Below are positions 12,299 through 27,812 of a DNA stretch of 64,000 nucleotides, piece by piece. Each line of letters opens with the position of its first letter. Within the stretch, counting starts at the first letter, position 1. The DNA comes from Neolentinus lepideus HHB14362 ss-1. Its lineage: Eukaryota > Basidiomycota > Agaricomycetes > Gloeophyllales > Gloeophyllaceae. Both the position numbers and the translations under genes were made by a program. The stretch lies in contig KV425584.1 of NCBI GenBank assembly GCA_001632425.1, forward strand, positions 93,934 to 157,933. The letters are read 5' to 3'. The notes beneath the pieces were generated by a model. The model was not told the origin of the DNA. It did not search any database and saw nothing but the letters and a program-made list of their open reading frames with translations.

Positions 12299-14955
12299 GA
12301 CGAGAGGATCAGCAGACCGAGATCTGGACGTCGAGGTGACCGAAAAGAAGCAAAGATCAGCGGGAAGAGACGCGGACGGGAAGGATCTCTTTGTACTGCC
12401 GGGGAAGGCAGAGCAGGGTGATGACTCTGCAGCCAACCAGGGACATTTTATAACACAAACCCCAGGAACTACTAACTCCTCTTTTCTCATCCGGATCACA
12501 GAGAAGTTGCAAATGAGTTGTACGTTTGATTGACAGCATTCTTGCTCTGGCTGTTGTATGTGTGAGACTAAACAAAAATATATCAATAGAGACATTGCTT
12601 TTCATAACGATATGCTGAAATATCGGTGCGTAGAAGGCAGTATAGACGCCACAGTGCCGCATCGGTGCATAGATCTAAAGATGGGTGAGCGTGAGAATAA
12701 TAGGCAGTGCGAAGCCGTCGAGACTCGAGACTGTCGGTGTTTCCTTCGAGTGATGAACTGCCTTTCCTAATAGCCTGCCAGTGTTGTCAGCATCAGGGTG
12801 ACTGTCAGCAGAGCCTCGAGACTTGAACAATAAACACGGATATCAATATCTGCCGACGCGTCCCGCAGAAGTCTGAGAGCGCACCGTCACTTTCTCCTAG
12901 GCGTCCAAGTTCGCTGCCGTTTGTTGGTCCCACGCGGAGCAAGCTGGCGTTCGATTTGTCTTGAAGTTGATGTATTTTGAACCATCAAAATTGCTCGTAG
13001 ATACTCCAAGGCCGACATCCAACTCGAGATAGAGTGAGTCTTCGAGCTATTTTAGCATGACGTGTGACATATTCAACCTATATACGCTTGCATTAGGAGC
13101 TATTGCCTACTGGCATGTTCTCGATACGGCACCTCAAGCTTCAAGTTCCGACCTCATTCCGGTATTGTGACCTATGCACTTGTCTACCACTGACATCACC
13201 GGGATGCAACACTGGCTTACAACCGCGCAGGCTGACCTGAATAAAATAAGATCAGCTACGTAAATATAGATGTCGAAATGTGGTATGTACCCCACCGTGT
13301 GACTCTTTCAAACAGCCGACCGATTGTATCCCAGGTTTCGGAGAGATTGTTGATGTTGCTCTCGTAGCCCCTCGCGTTGTTCTATTGGACTAAAGCCACG
13401 CATTTCGGTCCTTCACGGAATCCGATATAAAGGAAACACATTGTATGTGCGCAACTACCTTGAATCCGCAGGTGCGTCGGTGCCAGTACTTTCGCTACGC
13501 GACTATTGCTCCCTGATTCGCGCTTCTTCCTGGACAATTTTATTTTGATGTTTACTGCGATCAATTCTCGGTGCTGACAGTTACCATACTATTGGGAATG
13601 CTGATCGCTCCCTTAGCCGAGGGATTATTGGACGGCCCTCCAATGAAGGCATCCCACCTTCTCTAGTACCGCCGACTGTTCCTATGGTAGAGAAACAACG
13701 ATGATCGCAGTAACTTTGGTCTACCGTGTGTGTTGTCTATAATCTGCATTACTTGATGTTTCTGGTGTGTGATCACCACTGCTGCCTCTCTGTCTGATTC
13801 TTCTCATGGTGTTCTATCTATACTGATAATATGCAGTCTCTACTTCAGAACTATCTTGAAATTATCTCTTACTGGATAGCCCATCAACAGCTGCTATTTT
13901 CAATTTCTTACGATATTGGTGAGTACACAGTTGCGCTTTCCAGAAAATACCGTGGTCCGTTTCCCATCTTTCTCCGGCATCAGCCATTGTAGCCAGGGAG
14001 CTAAAGCAGAGACTTCTGAGTTGATGACGATTTGAGAAAGTACCGACTGTAGGCGTCAACTCATTCTCATGTCCTACCGGTCACTTTTTGGTCGCGATAA
14101 CCGAATTCTCTGTCTTCTGGATAGTGAAGACCTTGTGGGGCCAATTTTTTGCTCTAAATTGAGGTATGCTCCTGATCGTTCATTTGCCCTGGATAGGTAG
14201 GTGCAACACCTGTAGCTTTTATGAGTATGTCTGTGGCTCGAATTGCGGGCACCGTTATCTCTACTACACTTTTTTCTGCTTGCCTCGGACATCACCTCTA
14301 TGCGACATGTTCGCGCAGCAGGTAGTGTTTCGATAGCATCCTATACGTAGGATATTGCAAAGGGCTGCCTTGTGTTAACCATAGGCAGATTGCATTCGGT
14401 AACGACTCTACTTTCGACTCCGTCATATTTCACATGGCTATTTTATTTTCCCTACTTCGCTGAGTCGCCAAGGCTCTACTCTGAGAGCGACGGGCGTCTA
14501 CACCAGGTGCGTCTCTGTACTGAAGATATGGGCAAGCGTCATCTGCGGATCAAATCATAACATTCTTCTCACATGTAGTAGGTTCCCATGGCTTGACAGA
14601 TGACAGTCGTATGGTATGTGCGAGGATGGGCAGCCTAGAGTGTCGCCCCTCGATCGGTCCCGTCACTGACCCGGGACTGGCTGGCGCTCTCAATTGGCAT
14701 TTGGTCCCATCGACTTCATCATAGTAATTTTTCGTTCATGCGCCTATCGATGATCATGTACCTCCCAGGTACTATTGTTGTCAAGCATGTATCAGAACTT
14801 TCCTATTTGGCGACACTCAAAGTTACATATCGAGCTCTACATCATATGTTGCGCCAAGATTATCATTTAACTATCGCATCATAGCTGTCTTCGTTAAGAA
14901 ACCATACGCAGATAAACTCCTCTACAAAGCCCACCACATCAATAGTAACATAGAC
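12299..14955. other. Gene-poor stretch, about 2.65 kb
   Basis: Between the divergent side of the TmpA-like gene and the 3' end of the GH128 gene I find only short open frames on both strands (13382-13564 minus, 13862-14059 minus, 14372-14560 plus). None has a family motif or a believable exon chain. It may contain promoter sequence, a non-coding RNA or decayed sequence. Confidence 0.4.
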
Positions 14956-16146
14956 TCATCCAGACCCTTGGCATCGCTGGTTTGTCAGTGGTAAACCACT
15001 TGACAGGCCCGGTACTGGTCCAGTCGCCTTAGCACCAACATACTGTCTGCCGAGTGAGTTGATCTCGCCCGAAGCGTCCATCAACGCATCGTCCTGCCCG
15101 CAGTCAGTCCTGTCTGAGTCGAGAAGCGCAAAAGTTGACGTGAACGAACCTCGTTCACGCCCTGCATGTCGCGCATAGCACCGAACCAAGAATATCTTTC
15201 CACCCAGTCTGTGCTGTCCATCCACGACTGGGTCGTGTTTAAGAAGGTGAATACTTCTGCTACTGAGCATTGATCGCTGGCATCATTGAAATTCTTACAG
15301 AAAACGTTTAAGGACAGGCTTGCGTGAGACAGTGCAAAACGCGTACGCACCTGACAGGCCCATTCGGTAACCCAGATGGGCTTTCCAAAAGTATCGTGGA
15401 AATCTTCAACGTACTGTATGAAATTCGTCACGTTGATATCGTACCAATCTAGGTACAGTCTTAGCTATCAATCCATTCAGTTAGTGTTACACAAACGTAC
15501 GAAGAGCGACGAAGTCGATCGTGCATCCTCCATCGCAAGCCTGGAGCCAATCCTGCATCCAGATTTTGCCCGACGGAGCGCTCGATGTAGCCGGACTCCC
15601 AAGTCTTATGCCCTGAGCACGGAGAGGCTCTATATATGTGCGCCACATATCAGCGCCTTGCTGCGGTGTCAGGTTGGACTGTCCTGATTGCTGAGGCCTT
15701 TCGCAGGTAGGTCAGGATAATGTGGCGCGGTATGCCACTGAACTTACTCGTTCATTCCTAGGACCGCAGTGATCTTGCGACTATGAATAGTGTCGTTTAT
15801 AGACGAGGTCCAGTCGTCCTCCTGGTTTGTCCCCCATAGCATGGGTATGAACTCTAAGTCTGAGTCTTCGGAGATCTCATCAGGACTCCAGGTATAATAC
15901 CTAGGCGGTGGTCAGCGCTCGAGATTGAATCCGCCCACTATCAACTCACCATGACACCTTCTCAGTACTAAGATACTGAGCCATATCAACGGTATTGCCA
16001 TTGGGCCATGCTAGCCCTGCTTTGGCGGACGATGATACATTTGCTACAGCTCGGCTCTCTATCCTGGGGTATGCGTTGCAGTAGTCGACGCTCGTTGATA
16101 ATAGAGCATATAACATCCAGTAACGTAAGAACATCGTAACAGACAT
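14956..16146 (-). CDS. GH128-type glycosyl hydrolase (ASL1-like), secreted
   Basis: The GH128 family cleaves beta-1,3-glucan. Six exons (15950-16146, 15748-15900, 15501-15697, 15351-15448, 15150-15293, 14956-15093) give 308 residues. The N-terminus has a hydrophobic signal-like segment (FLRYWMLYALLSTSV) before about residue 25. The barrel motifs are WYYTWSP, FIPMLWG, VLGMNEPQ with the likely acid/base Glu, VALHWYD, and FGKPIWVTEWACQ with the likely nucleophile Glu, then YSWFGAM. Length fits the family. All introns are 49-57 bp GT-AG. Expected location is the cell wall or outside the cell, in wall remodelling or glucan breakdown. A lytic or regulatory role without catalysis cannot be excluded. 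Confidence 0.9.
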
Positions 16147-16591
16147 CAATGAGTATTGGGTACTGCTACTGTCGTACAGCAGACTTGATTATAAGCAGTG
16201 CATGCTCCGCGGAGCATCGCTCGAGCTCTGGGGAGGAGCGTCTTAGACATGTTCCTGCCACGAGCGGGGCACTATGGTGCCGGAGGCAGGACAGGTGAGG
16301 TACATACCTAGTTTAGAGTTTACGAAATCTTTAGATGCGAATATGGATATTCCTAGGTCATATATAACATTAGAAACCCTGTGGTTAATCAGAAAAAAAA
16401 ATAGTGTCCGTGGATAATGGTCTTGCATACGCAGGCGTCACTCGCAAAGGAAAGAAAAGAAAAGCTCGTGAGTAACTGCCCTGTTTAATCACCATACGAA
16501 GGAAAATGCCACAATAGACGGCTGACCACTGGAAGCCTGATTACCACTTCGGCACATAGTGAACCTACCCAGTATGTATCATGCATTGCCC
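16147..16591. other. Intergenic upstream of GH128
   Basis: About 445 bases between the GH128 start and the stop of the AAA ATPase gene. It must hold the GH128 promoter. A short A run and AT-rich patches are seen near 16395-16400, with no clear binding site. Confidence 0.4.
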
Positions 16592-19072
16592 TTAAATGCG
16601 AGAAGCTCCAGTCTTGTCTACCGACAGCCTGATCTTATCGCCTTTGTCGACGTCCTTGAACTACAGGAGAAGAGTGAGTAGACACGAGTACAGCAATCGT
16701 GGAGACTCATACCGTCAGCTCCGTTGTTCGATGGAGGCCCTCAATCTCATCGATTCTCTCTCGAACGTTGTTCAGGAGTTCATCGAATCCTTCGGCCTCG
16801 ACTACGTCACGCGCAGCGTGGAGGATGAGCTCAGAGTCGGGGCGGACATCGTGGTGTACCTGTCGCTTCGTCAAGCCTAATTAGAGCAGCGATCAGTTTT
16901 TGGACTCACGTCAATCGCGATGATGTTAGCTCTGTCCAGGTCTGTCACAGGGATGAGGAGAGAAAATGCAGAAAACAGAGCAATGCGAACCTTCTATGAA
17001 GTCCGCTCGAGTCATTATCTCCCTACATCTCCACTGGTTCTTCCGCTGAGGACAGTCACTATCTTAAATATGAATCCACTCACGTAAGGTATCGAAGGCA
17101 ATTTCAAGTTATCCACCTCCTCCCCAGCTGTGAGCTTCTCCTGACGTAGCTTTTCCTGCTCTTGTCTCAGCTTGACAAACTCCCTCAGCAGAAGCCAAGT
17201 GCAAGAGCTCCATTTTTGCTACGCCGACCATCACTACCAGTGTCATCGCGAACAAATCGCACCCACCTCGTCCATAACATCGTCGTCACAATCCGGAATC
17301 AGTCCGATCTGACTCAGGAGCCACGCCTTCTCGACATCCTTCATATGCTTCGCGGCCACATTCACCTCTCGAGCCCGCGAGATTTTGTTCAAGTGCGACA
17401 GCCGCCCACCTACCATCTGGACAGCCTCTCGCATGTCCTCATCACTTTGCGCTGCTTGTTTGGCATCCACACGCATCTTCGACGAGGCATGTATGGCTTC
17501 CCGGGTGTCCAAGTCATAGATGGATAGGACCTTAGAAGGGGTCGTGAGCTTTGGAAAATACTTTAGAGTGAATGAGCTGACCTGCATTCGACTTCCAGAT
17601 TTCCCTGTCAAGATAGTCAGCCAATGACTCAGTTAATATATTTGGTACGAACTCATGACATGGTAGGGCCAGAAATCGTCACTGCGCGCCGTCAGCCAAA
17701 CTAGTCCGCCATTCCTCCTCTGGAGGACTCAACCTACCTGGTGAAGACGATAGTCAGGATACCTTAAACCAATAGAACGTTAGTGTATACTATCACAGGC
17801 TAATAGGTTGAGGCATTACCACTAGCCGCCCATGACTCGGCGTGTTGTTGCAGGAGCAGGAGCATATTTCTACCCTCTTCATCGTTATGGAAGAAGTGAA
17901 TATTGTTAAATATCAGGACCAGCGGCTTTTTTCGCTTCTCAATACAACGTAGTGCGACCTTCTCGACTTTGTTCATTGCTGCGGTAGCCTCGTCAGACGC
18001 GATTTCAGATGCCAACAGTTTACACACGAACCCCTTTCAATGTCCAATGCGGGTCCACCTAATATCAATAGTCAGAAATGACAATGCGGTATCAAATAGA
18101 CGGGCACAGACCTTCCCTGGGATCTCTTCTTTGGAACAGACCAGTCTGAGAGTCTTCATAGAACTCGAAGTTCAGCGCCTTTCCTAAGCGCAATCTGAAT
18201 ACTTCGAGATCGGGATGGGCATCACAGAAAGCGACGCCATCCGCCTGAATGGCTTGGATGGCGTCAAATATCATTGTAGCCTTTCCAACGCCCTGATTGC
18301 CTCGTTATATCAGCTACAACGGCTCTATGGAGAGTCGTCGGAAACTACCTTCGGACCAAGTAACACGAAGTAATGCCCCGTCTCATCACCTTTGATGACA
18401 CTATCAACGAGATCTTGTTCTTTACGTCTGAGATGCTCGGTCCACGGGACGTCGGTCTCGACTCCGAACTCGTTGTATACTACCGTACGCCGCTTGGCAC
18501 TCCGTTTCCCTTGTTTGGCAAGTTCCAACGCAGGGTCATATCCAGCGGTAAAGGACTTCTCGATCTATCCAAAGGATAAGAAGGGAGCATATGGGAGACG
18601 CCGCGAAGCTAATACCTTGTCCAGTACGCTCTTTTTGTACCAGGATACATACGCCACACCACCAAGGAAAACTATGTATGTAAGAAAGATCAGATGTCAG
18701 ACGGCCCTCATCAATTTAGATGCGAGAAAATAGTTGGCTTGTTATAGCGCTCGTATCCCTCTTACCTATCATCAGACCGACTACAGTGGTGACTACAGCA
18801 TCCTTTACACCCGAGCTAGAAAACGTGGGCAATTGTGGGCCAATGTTGATAGGCTGGAATGTACTTGCATCAGCCTCTACTGGGCGAGACAAGGTCTCAG
18901 GATCGCTCTGGATCCTCAATCGCGGTCTGCGTGTTGCATTTCGACTTGCATGTCTCGCGACAACGACAGAATTTCGGTGCCCTATGCACAGGCTTGTTCG
19001 CCCTAAGTAACCATACGGCACTGAATGTTTGATACAGAGTTGAATCGTTGTCTTCCGTCTGAGAGAGAACAT
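16592..19072 (-). CDS. AAA-type P-loop ATPase with mitochondrial presequence
   Basis: Fifteen exons give 574 residues. The start at 19072 opens a basic, Arg/Ser-rich N-terminus (MFSLRRKTTIQLCIKH) typical of mitochondrial import. A membrane span follows across the first intron (VTTVVGLMIGIVFLGGVAYV). Then come Walker A GPKGVGKA, whose Gly-rich loop is completed by splicing at 18292, a conserved block with LFQRRDPREG and ALDIER, Walker B-like PLVLIFNNIHFF, and a sensor-like segment ILTIVFTRSDDFWP. The C-terminal part contains a Gln/Glu/Lys-rich helix near 17150 and an acidic helical end. Several exons are only 23-32 nt. Similar proteins occur across fungi as I recall, without a settled function. 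An inner-membrane role is inferred. An ATG at 19256 lies in another frame and was not used. Confidence 0.82.
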
Positions 19073-19957
19073 GGGGACTAACAGTGGTTGGGTCGCCTGC
19101 TGGCCGAGCGCTGGATCGTGTGCGTTGCCAAGCTATGTCTATAAACGCGTCCAAGAGATACTTGTGTAGTAATACGAACGGCAACGTGCTCTTGGCAAAC
19201 GCTCCAGCTGCGGTATAATAGTATCTGTATTCAGAACGTTCATGACCAAGGGCCATGGAAATATTTCTTGCTCCTATTATTTAATGTCCTACTTCCTACG
19301 TTTGATATCCTGATAATTTCACAGCTAACGACAAAACCGTGAAATTCTCCCTACCACGCTGCCTTCGTCGCGCGTGGCATACAAAAAGTGCAGTACCTCG
19401 GCCTCAGCTGCTATTGCCCTTTACAAATCGGTTTACTTCGCGTCGCGCAGCACAGGAAATCCGAAGTTCTCTATCGGTTCGTCGTTAGCTGTAATTACTT
19501 ATATCGGTTCGTGATGCGCTCGTGATCCGGTATGGTATACCCGATCCAAAAAGCTGGCTCTTTACGCAACTTCTCTCCATCCTCGTTGTTCATATCTCTA
19601 TTACGACTCTATGCAGGTCTCTTGGACCAGCAAAGCTTCATGCTACCTGAAAGTATCAGATCGTACGGCAGGGTCATCCTCATCTAGTAGCACCTGGGCT
19701 CCGTACCTCCTCACTCACACAACGAGTATGCGCGGGCGCAAAGGGAGGACATTATGGATTCGACATGTTATTACGCCACTCTAGACATATCTCCCTTATT
19801 GCATAATGCACGCGGGGGATGTCTCTTGGATGGCGTGCTCAGCACCCAGATCGCGTCATGTGGTCGACCGGCGGCGTACTTAATCCCACCTATTTCTGGT
19901 GCGGGAACGAAGACAGATAATAGTCCTCCATTTCGATCAGTGAAGGGCGAGCATAGT
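19073..19957. other. Intergenic, contains the left edge of the right duplication arm
   Basis: Divergent spacer between the AAA ATPase and MET17 genes. It probably carries both promoters. Homology with the left arm starts near 19858. Upstream of that the sequence is unique and shows nothing recognisable. Confidence 0.5.
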
Positions 19958-21977
<2,020 letters not shown>

Positions 21978-22395
21978 GGATGGTGTGGATATTAATTGAA
22001 GTGTATCACAAATGTATGAGTATGCTATCCTAGCACTTCTCGTGCAATGCCGACATATGGTTACCATTGTTTTTCAGTTCATTGGGAAGGTTATACTGTG
22101 GTTACTGAAATTTTGAAGTTTCGAGTGCCCGTAATATAGATCGCGGATGCTTGGCTAAGCGATCGTTCCTTGGAGTCCTTGGAAGACCAATGATTGATTC
22201 GATAAATAAACCAAGCTCGCATAAATATATTGTTGTAGAGTAACATAACATACAGTAATGCAAGTAGTTGCACGATTATAGCGCGTGAATATATAAAGGG
22301 ATCTGACGACAATTGACGAGTAGATACACAACACCAATAAAACCTAGAAACAGAAGAGTAAGAGCAGCTGATGGCTGTGAGCATTTATCAAACAT
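21978..22395. other. Intergenic between convergent MET17 and kinase genes
   Basis: AT-rich shared 3' flank, inverted match to 4246-4799. It lacks the roughly 140-base segment present in the left copy and has a short CCAAGGA duplication near 22165-22185. It probably holds both poly(A) regions. Confidence 0.55.
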
Positions 22396-25300
22396 CTAAG
22401 GGCTCCTGCGACTCAGACGAGGTATCTTACTGAGAGCAGGTCTGCGGCTACCCTGCATCTTACAACTGTCTCCTTCCGTGGACGCCCTGCTCATCCCGGC
22501 TCTCGTCGCAGGACACCCGTATGATGGGAGTGTCTTCGATTGACTAGCTCGCCCGGAGCCGACCTTCCCCACATCACCGTGACGCGGAGCTGGTGCCACA
22601 TTCCTAGACAAGGGTTTCGTGGTAACAGCACCAGCTACACTCTTCGATTGCGAAGCACTGCGGAGGATTCGTTCTGTTTTCAGCGGCTGAGCCTTACCCG
22701 CCTCACGTTCTCGGACGGCTTTCTTCTTCGAGTCAGAGCCTGGCACCGAGAAGGTGGAACCGTTGTCTGCAGCGCGAGACGTACTAGCATCATGAACATG
22801 CGTCCTATAGCGAGGAGACGATGGTGACTGAGTCGCAGCGCCAGCCTGAGACGATGCCCTCGAAGAAGATGACAAGATCTTGGTCAATGATCTCGTAATA
22901 ATAGGGCCCGAGATACTCGTCAATTTGGACGTGCTCCGGAGGGTACTTTCCCCTGTTAGTGGTTGAGCCTTCCCCGGTTCGCCACCAGCTTTGGTCTTCG
23001 ATTGACTGCCTTGCACCGACGAGGTCGAACCTTTGGTAGCAACACTAGATTTTTCAGTACTCTCCATCTTGGTGTTGGAATGAGGAGCAGATGTCAATGC
23101 CATCCTTCCCGAGCATTCCGTGATAGTGGATACCTTCGCGCTTGGCCCCGAGGTACTGGAGGGGAGGACAACCAGCGACGAAGACGAAGACGGAGTCGGA
23201 CCTTTGCTTTTGGTCTGAGAAATGCTCTTCTGTTGACTATTGGCAACGCTGCACTTGGTCTGGCTAATAGTCTGCTTGATCATCTCCAAGATGTTTCTCC
23301 GTGCGACCGTATCCTCCTCTCTAGCGTTGACTCGGAAGGGGACAGCACCATCTGCATATGGCCAGCCGTCGCATTTAAGTGCCTCCTCAAACTCTTTGAT
23401 GACCGTCTCGTGAGTGAGCTCAGGAAGAATCACTTTCTGCTCCGTCAGTTTTGCACGTAGTACCTTGTTCATATAACGAAGAGACACCAGATATTGCAGA
23501 CGCTCCATTAAACGGGTCAGTGGCTTGTTTCCATGAACGACGACCTCAGCGTTGCAAAGAAAGAGGACTTTGGAAGTGCCATTCTCTCCTTCGAAGATGC
23601 GGGCGACGCATTCAGACCCCGGTTTTATCTTACCCCATTCCTTGACCTCGCATTCAGTGTGGCGAAGGACGACCCATAGGAGAACCCAGTAGCTGGACTC
23701 GATGTCATGATGGGGCTCATGGTTGCCCGGATGCTCCTTGAGACGATCAATTGCCATGAATTGAAATGTTCCCTGATGGTTTGCATTAGCTGAGAAACCG
23801 CGAAGACGGGAAGATGTGACCCACGGTGATATAAGTCAAGTCATCTTGAGTAGGGGACACCGCCGCCAGTTCTGGGTCTATCAAGAAGCCTCTAGCGTCG
23901 CCCTCCTTCCAGTCCGCATTGATCATGATATTGTATGCACTGATGTCACGATGCATCACACCCCGTAGCCACATATTGCTGAGACCTGCGCGCATGTCAG
24001 GAACAAGCCATGCACAACTTCTGGTACTCTTACCTTTCATCGCATCCCGCATCGCCTCGGTGAGCTCACGCGTGCACCGAAACAAATATAGAGGTTTTCC
24101 TATTGATTTCAAGATGGTTCTATAGTGTGTTCTTTCAACGAACCGCGGTACGCCCAAAGTCGCATTGACCGTTGCAGCAAGTGTAGAGTGGAAGTCGTTC
24201 GCATGTTGGCCAAGATCCACAGAACGAAGAGCCTTTGCGACGCCAAAGACAGATGAATTGTTCCCGAAAATCCTGCTATATATATCACCATCGCTCATGC
24301 GCGTCGATTCTCTCCATGTGTCCTTGATGATAACAAAGTCGGATGATCCATCAGCTAGCGTAGCGAGCCAGACACGGGTACCGCGGCCGAACATAGCCCT
24401 CGAAGTAAAAATGGGAGGTCCCATCGTCAAGTATTCTTCGCTTGAGTCGCCTGGTTCCGCTCCGGGCATTTCGAGATAAGTGCTACCTGCGAGCGCAGTG
24501 CGGGCGGGGGTGAGGCTCTCATACCTGGGCACAAGGTTCTTCCGCCTCGCTTCCTCATACTTCTCGCGGAAGATGAGGATATCCTTGTCTTTGCCATCCA
24601 GCAGAGTCGGATCGCGACCAGCATGCCCATGAAGAGAGAGTCCGTACAGGAGGCGGAACAGCGGAGTTGAATCCTCTTGGTAGTAGAACGACTCCGAGAC
24701 CAAGAGCACTGACCGATCCCATCTGAAAAACCGAGCATGCTTCCCAAATATGCCGATACCTAGAAGGTAACATCGCGGACTGTAGCTGAGAGCAATGGCT
24801 GCGTACTCCTGGATCTGATTCCACACCTCTATATTGCTCAAGTATAACTTGCCGGTGTCATTCTCATGGAAAGGATCGTCGCTGTCTTCCCGTGTGACTT
24901 CGATAAAGACCTGAGAAGCAGCCCAATATTCTCCCAGACGTCCCCAGGTTATGGTGAGATCAGGCGCCAATGCGGGGCCACCCGGATAACATAGATGTTT
25001 CAGCCAAGATGTATTCTGAGGAATGAAGGCGAGATTGTATGGCTGGCGCGCGAGCTTCAGTGCATACATCTGTTGTCATAGTCAGGCAGAATACAAATTA
25101 GAGAAAATATAACACGCACCACAGCACCATACATCGATTTCTCTGCCACATTGGGTCCAGTGGGCACCTGCCCTAGACCTGCGTGAAAGTTCTTGGGCGA
25201 CTTGATCCGAGTCACGTCCTCATGTTTATCGGGAAATGTCCAGAGCAGGAATTTAGAGAGAGGGACAGGCCCAAGGAAGTGTTTAGAAGCTTCTTCACCA

Positions 25301-25473
25301 GCAGACTGTCTATAAGTATGGTGTTCCACCTTTGAAGACTTATCATTTTCAATAGATCCAAGCTTATGTTGAGAAGGGCGGTGCAGTGCGTTCGAGTAAT
25401 CCAGTTCCGAAGGCACATTCCCAGAGTGCACGTCGAAAGACACAGATTCAGAAGGAGTAGCAGATTCCATCAT
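22396..25473 (-). CDS. FunK1-type fungal protein kinase, right copy
   Basis: Exons 25120-25473, 24034-25069, 23825-23985 and 22396-23772 give 975 residues, with the same intron positions as the left copy at 1157-4245. The kinase motifs are identical in kind: VIIKD, HRDIS, LIDPELA and GTFQFMAID-like GTFQFLAID... here read as MAIDRLKEHPG after the last splice, followed by HHDIESSYWVLLW. Differences from the left copy cluster in the region before the kinase core (SPARTALAGS against SSNTLLADS) and in the Ser/Thr-rich tail, which has small in-frame indels. Both copies remain open, so selection may still act on both. The biological role is unknown for this family. Confidence 0.88.
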
Positions 25474-26628
25474 GTCAGACTTTCCAGGTCAGAACAGCTG
25501 GGGCGAAACGTACCGAATCGCAGAGCGTGCTAGATCTTATAGAGTCCCAGCTTGTGTTCGACATGACGCAGATGTGGTCTTCAATACCATTCAATGTTGA
25601 TCTTTTATTAACGCTCGTTGCAGTGCAACGGCTTTGTGTCCTGCCACACACCGACAAAGGAGAAGCCAAGAGACGTGTGAAAGCCGAAGTTCCAGCAATG
25701 ATGGGAAACGCGCGATCAGTCACGTGACATCACAACGTCACGGTTCGACCACAGCCTCGGCTCTTTCTGCCACAAAATTCTGTGTCCGCAGTACCATGCC
25801 GCAAAGAACGATGCGGTGAGCTACGCGTTACATATTAATTTGATATAGTACACCATGGCCTGTACATGTGCCGGAGCATATATTGGAGGCCATGCTTTAT
25901 CCAATCTCTATTGGTCTCCACTTCCAGTGCTATTAGCCAAGCCACATTTTCTCGGCCCTCCATCACGGCTTTTTGACTTCTCAATATTTATCTATGATGT
26001 GTCCTTGTGTATCCCATTCTTGCAGTCCCAGCAGGCAAAATCCAACCTTTGGCTATCAATCGTTGGTTGAACAACAGATCTTAGGGATAACACTTTCTTA
26101 GAGTGTTCCAAATATGCATTTTTCAAAACAAAACAAATTTCCCATGAGTGCGTAACAAAGGGAAACATGGGACATTGGGCATACATTTCGGACTCATTGA
26201 CCATTTTCTTTATCTGTTCATTAGATCCTGCCCACTCGTTGCCACGTATCGGCTCACTGCAGTGCTTGGCCCGCTATACCGATCACGAGACTACCGCGTC
26301 GTGACGCGTGTCAGACTTCGAAATGCATCTTGCTCTCGCGTAAGCCCTCCTCTACATCTGTTTGGGAATTTACAAAACCAATTGCACGACTATGATGATA
26401 CCACTAGTATCTCCAGGAGCTGCTGCTTAGCAGCTCGAAGCACGGACTATGGAAGCCAACTGAGAAGCATTCGCATCGATTTTATCTGCACATGGACGGG
26501 CTGCCACTCATTCAAAATTTGGCGTGGACGAGTTCAGGTTGAAAAAGTGTGTTGTAATTATAGTATACATTACATACGATCTACTGATTCATCATAGAGC
26601 AGTCAACTGCCCAACACGCAAGCACAAC
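25474..26628. other. Intergenic between kinase start and the GRE2-like 3' end
   Basis: The first 450 bases match the left-arm sequence at 715-1156 in inverted orientation. From about 25922 to the GRE2-like stop at 26629 the sequence is unique in the window. It represents the original junction lost in the left arm. An inverted CACGTGAC box lies near 25719-25727. Confidence 0.55.
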
Positions 26629-27812
26629 TCAAATGAACTGCTTAATCGACTCGATCGTGTCCACAACGCTCTTCTCCAGAGAGATGTAGTTAACGCCCAG
26701 GACATTGCGCGACTTGGAATTGTCGGCCTCCGTCTTGGGGTTGATATCCTTCTCGTTCCATCCCTCCTTCGGAAGCTTGTCCGCGTACTGCGGGAAGTTC
26801 TTCTTAATCGTGGAGGCGATGAGGTTATCTGAGAAGGCTCCGCCGACGGTGATGAAGCGCTGGCCGGCAGCCTCCGGGAGAACAGCGGCCTGGATGTGCG
26901 CGAAGGCGACATCGCGGACATCGACGTAGTTGCTGAAGATAGAATGGGGATTCAGCGTTTTCTTCGCGCCGGAGACGAAGCTATAGATGATGGCAACCGA
27001 GGTGTTGATGTCCTCTGCCTTGGCGACGTGGTGGATGGCGGGGCCGAAGACGTACACGGGGTTGATCACGGACAGCTCGTACTTAGGCTGGAGGGCGAAT
27101 CGGTTTAACAGGGTGTGCGGTGCAAAAGAGCTGGAGGTGCACCTTCGTCGTTTCCACAAATTTCCATGCGGCCCGCTCTGCTTCGTTCTTGGAGGCAATG
27201 TAAGCCACTGATCCACTAACATTCTTTCCCTCCTTCTCCACTGCCTGGAAGGCAACGTCGTTCCACTCCGACTCGGTGTAGACGTAGTTCGGGTCCTCGG
27301 GATGGGGTTTCATTACTGCGGCATAGGAAGAGGTGACCACGACTCGCTTTACACTCGGGCCATGCTCGTGGACGGCAGACAGGAGAGAAACCGTGCCGTT
27401 AATCTGATAGGAGCCATGAGGTTCATGCGAGCTGGAAATTCAAAAAGGGAACTTACCGCAGGATAGATGAGGTCCTCGTAGGGGTCCTTGGGGTTTGTGA
27501 AGAAGGGGCTAGCAACGTGGAAGACGTAGTCGACGCCTGGCCGAGGAATGTCAGCCGTCAGTGACTGCAAGTGTAAGACTCCATACCTTTTACGGCCTCC
27601 GTGAACGACTCCTTCTTCTGTATATCCTTGACTTCAACAGTCTCAAAGCGGTCGCCCCCCTTGAAGGTATCGTGCAGCCACTGGGCCTTGGCCTGGCTGC
27701 GGACTGTGCCCCGAACATACCAACCCTTCTCCAGAAGCTGCTGAGCAATATGGGCACCGATGTAGCTGGTGACACCAGTGATGAGAGCCTTTTGTGAGGT
27801 AGAAGCAGACAT
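26629..27812 (-). CDS. GRE2-like NAD(P)-dependent reductase (extended SDR), intact copy
   Basis: Four exons (27587-27812, 27457-27536, 27143-27403, 26629-27087) give 341 residues. The family reduces carbonyl compounds such as methylglyoxal and other aldehydes or ketones with NADPH in the cytosol. Visible features are the Rossmann motif ALITGVTSYIGAHIAQQLL, a basic TVRSQ stretch suited to NADPH, FHVASPFF, VVTSSYAAVM with the catalytic Ser, YIASK with the Tyr-Lys pair, and SVINPVYVFGP. The 55 bp third intron ends CTCCAG and rescues what would otherwise be a frameshift after FVETTK. The promoter sequence is shared with the two remnants in the left arm. The true substrate cannot be told from sequence. 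Confidence 0.9.

Noticed and set aside
12023..12595. Longer N-terminus of the TmpA-like gene from an upstream start at 12595
   Set aside because: The added sequence is Cys- and Arg-rich without pattern and the ATG at 12298 opens the acidic Ser/Thr-rich start usual for such proteins.
18897..19256. Start of the AAA ATPase at the ATG at 19256
   Set aside because: This frame cannot be joined in phase to the conserved part with a good splice pair. The ATG at 19072 runs directly into it and gives a convincing presequence.
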